Below are positions 6,424 to 6,800 of a stretch of 6,800 nucleotides of DNA, piece by piece (within the stretch, counting starts at the first letter, position 1; every line of letters starts with the position of its first letter). Made by a program: the position numbers and the translations under genes. This DNA comes from an uncultured Rhodospirillales bacterium (GTDB lineage Bacteria; Pseudomonadota; Alphaproteobacteria; Rhodospirillales; Defluviicoccaceae): the NCBI GenBank assembly GCA_937127205.1, contig CAKZLS010000298.1:1-6800 (forward strand), read 5' to 3'. The notes beneath the pieces are model-generated. The model was not told where the DNA came from, searched no databases, and worked only from the letters and a program-made list of their open reading frames with translations.

Positions 6424-6436
6424 TGATTTTAAATCA
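6424..6436. repeat. Short palindrome TGATTT-T-AAATCA
   Basis: 6-bp inverted repeat around a single central T in AT-rich intergenic DNA. It is a possible regulator site; base composition alone makes such matches common. Confidence 0.25.
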
Positions 6437-6465
6437 GTAAAAACAATGTCGCAAAAATTATTACT

Positions 6466-6522
6466 TATGGCGCTCACTGGAAAGCGCGTTACCTGGGTCG
6501 GGTATTAACGCGCGGCGCCATA
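6466..6522. repeat. Nested two-part hairpin, 8 bp + 8 bp
   Basis: Outer stem TATGGCGC (6466-6473) pairs with GCGCCATA (6515-6522); inner stem GCGCGTTA (6484-6491) pairs with TAACGCGC (6506-6513). The loop is 14 nt. The left arm has a 10-nt internal bulge against one unpaired G (6514). The stems are GC-rich within AT-rich DNA. Read on the minus strand, TTTTT follows about 9 nt after the stem, too far for a good intrinsic terminator. It may be a structured RNA or regulatory palindrome. Confidence 0.6.
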
Positions 6523-6570
6523 TCTCAATGAAATTGCGAATGAGGCGCTTCAGGTCAACTAATGATCAAG

Positions 6571-6620
6571 CACGCGCAAGTTGACTACAGGAGGTTTCGC
6601 TGACTCCAAGTTTGCGTGTG
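6571..6620 (+). other. Possible structured RNA stem on the plus strand
   Basis: 6571-6583 can pair with 6607-6620 to give 13 pairs with one bulged G (6610) and two G-U pairs (6574/6617 and 6580/6611), so it forms better as plus-strand RNA. An AGGAGG motif (6589-6594) lies in the apical loop. A competing pairing, GTCAACT (6554-6560) with AGTTGAC (6579-6585), shares its 5' arm. No known RNA family was recognised. Confidence 0.3.
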
Positions 6621-6660
6621 GTCGCAATCGCCCATCGATCGTTGCAATCATGCGACGGAG

Positions 6661-6780
6661 TACGAGATCTCAAATTAGAAAAAAAATCGATCAAATTTTA
6701 TTTAAAATAACAATAAATAAAATAATCGTTAATAATTGGTTTATAAATTGATTCATAAAATTTGCTAGCAAATAACTATT
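6661..6780. other. Extremely AT-rich tract (21 G/C in 120 bases)
   Basis: The tract contains A-runs, TTTATTTAAAATAA-type sequence and no ORF of note, in sharp contrast with the GC-rich giant gene. It could be a promoter/UP-element zone, a site silenced by a nucleoid protein, or acquired DNA. Confidence 0.7.
6760..6773. promoter_or_regulatory. 14-bp perfect palindrome ATTTGCTAGCAAAT
   Basis: Perfect dyad at the right end of the AT-rich tract with a GC-containing core (TTGCTAGCAA). A dimeric regulator site is plausible, perhaps serving a gene beyond the right edge. No regulator family can be named from it. Confidence 0.4.
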
Positions 6781-6800
6781 TTGCAATGTCGTATTTTGGC

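Larger units (their letters stand above)
5925..6800. other. Non-coding upstream region
   Basis: 876 bases between the in-frame stop upstream of the giant gene and the right edge. Open frames here are under 90 codons, start at weak TTG or GTG codons without a ribosome site, and give low-complexity or Arg-rich products with no recognisable family. The region holds the hairpins and palindromes listed separately and the AT-rich tract. No tRNA, rRNA, CRISPR or complete insertion sequence was seen. Confidence 0.65.

Noticed and set aside
6621..6656. GTCGCA/TGCGAC inverted repeat with two GCAATC direct repeats
   Set aside because: Short 6-bp matches over a 24-nt gap in mixed-composition DNA are expected by chance; not strong enough to call a site.
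6541..6660. Possible c-di-GMP riboswitch, suggested by ACGCAAA and CCTCC-like pieces on the minus strand
   Set aside because: The rest of the GEMM consensus, including the GGTAGC/GGGGTTACC part, is missing and the order of pieces does not fit.
6582..6708. Short plus-strand frame after AGGAGG
   Set aside because: The only start at good spacing would be CTG, giving 36 residues with a Lys-rich AT-driven tail; no family resemblance.

Overview
The window is dominated by a single gene. One reading frame on the minus strand starts at an ATG at 5894-5892 and stays open to the window's left edge. It gives 1964 complete codons without a stop, so the C-terminal end lies outside the window. I translated the whole frame by hand. 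It gives a very large, acidic, Asp/Gly/Thr-rich modular protein made of recognisable extracellular beta domains. Long open frames on the opposite strand, including one of more than 500 codons at 27-1607, are shadows of this gene.

The domain order from the N-terminus is: five tandem Calx-beta repeats (residues 1-586); a legume-type (L-type) lectin domain (587-816); two CHRD domains (820-970 and 990-1136); a fibronectin-III-like segment (1140-1254); an unassigned beta-rich stretch (1255-1394); a PQQ-dependent soluble glucose/sorbosone dehydrogenase-like beta-propeller (about 1395-1885); and a sixth Calx-beta repeat running off the edge (1886 onward). The propeller carries an Asp-rich calcium-loop insertion. 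There is no N-terminal signal peptide. My inference is a calcium-dependent cell-surface or secreted protein, perhaps exported by a type I system with a C-terminal signal. It would pair glycan binding with a sugar-oxidising (or degenerate) propeller. No secretion genes or RTX repeats are visible here, so the export route is unproven.

The remaining 0.9 kb (5925-6800) upstream of the gene has no convincing coding sequence. It holds a Shine-Dalgarno-like site before the start, several inverted repeats (the strongest a perfect 15-bp stem with a 9-nt loop at 6175-6213), a two-part nested hairpin (6466-6522), and an extremely AT-rich tract (21 G/C in 120 bases at 6661-6780) ending in a 14-bp perfect palindrome. 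I could not assign a promoter with confidence.

Organism: the high-GC coding sequence, the GCC/GAC/GGC/ACC codon preference and this class of giant Calx-beta protein without a signal peptide fit a Gram-negative proteobacterium, possibly a marine or aquatic alphaproteobacterium. This is inference from style only; no marker gene is present.
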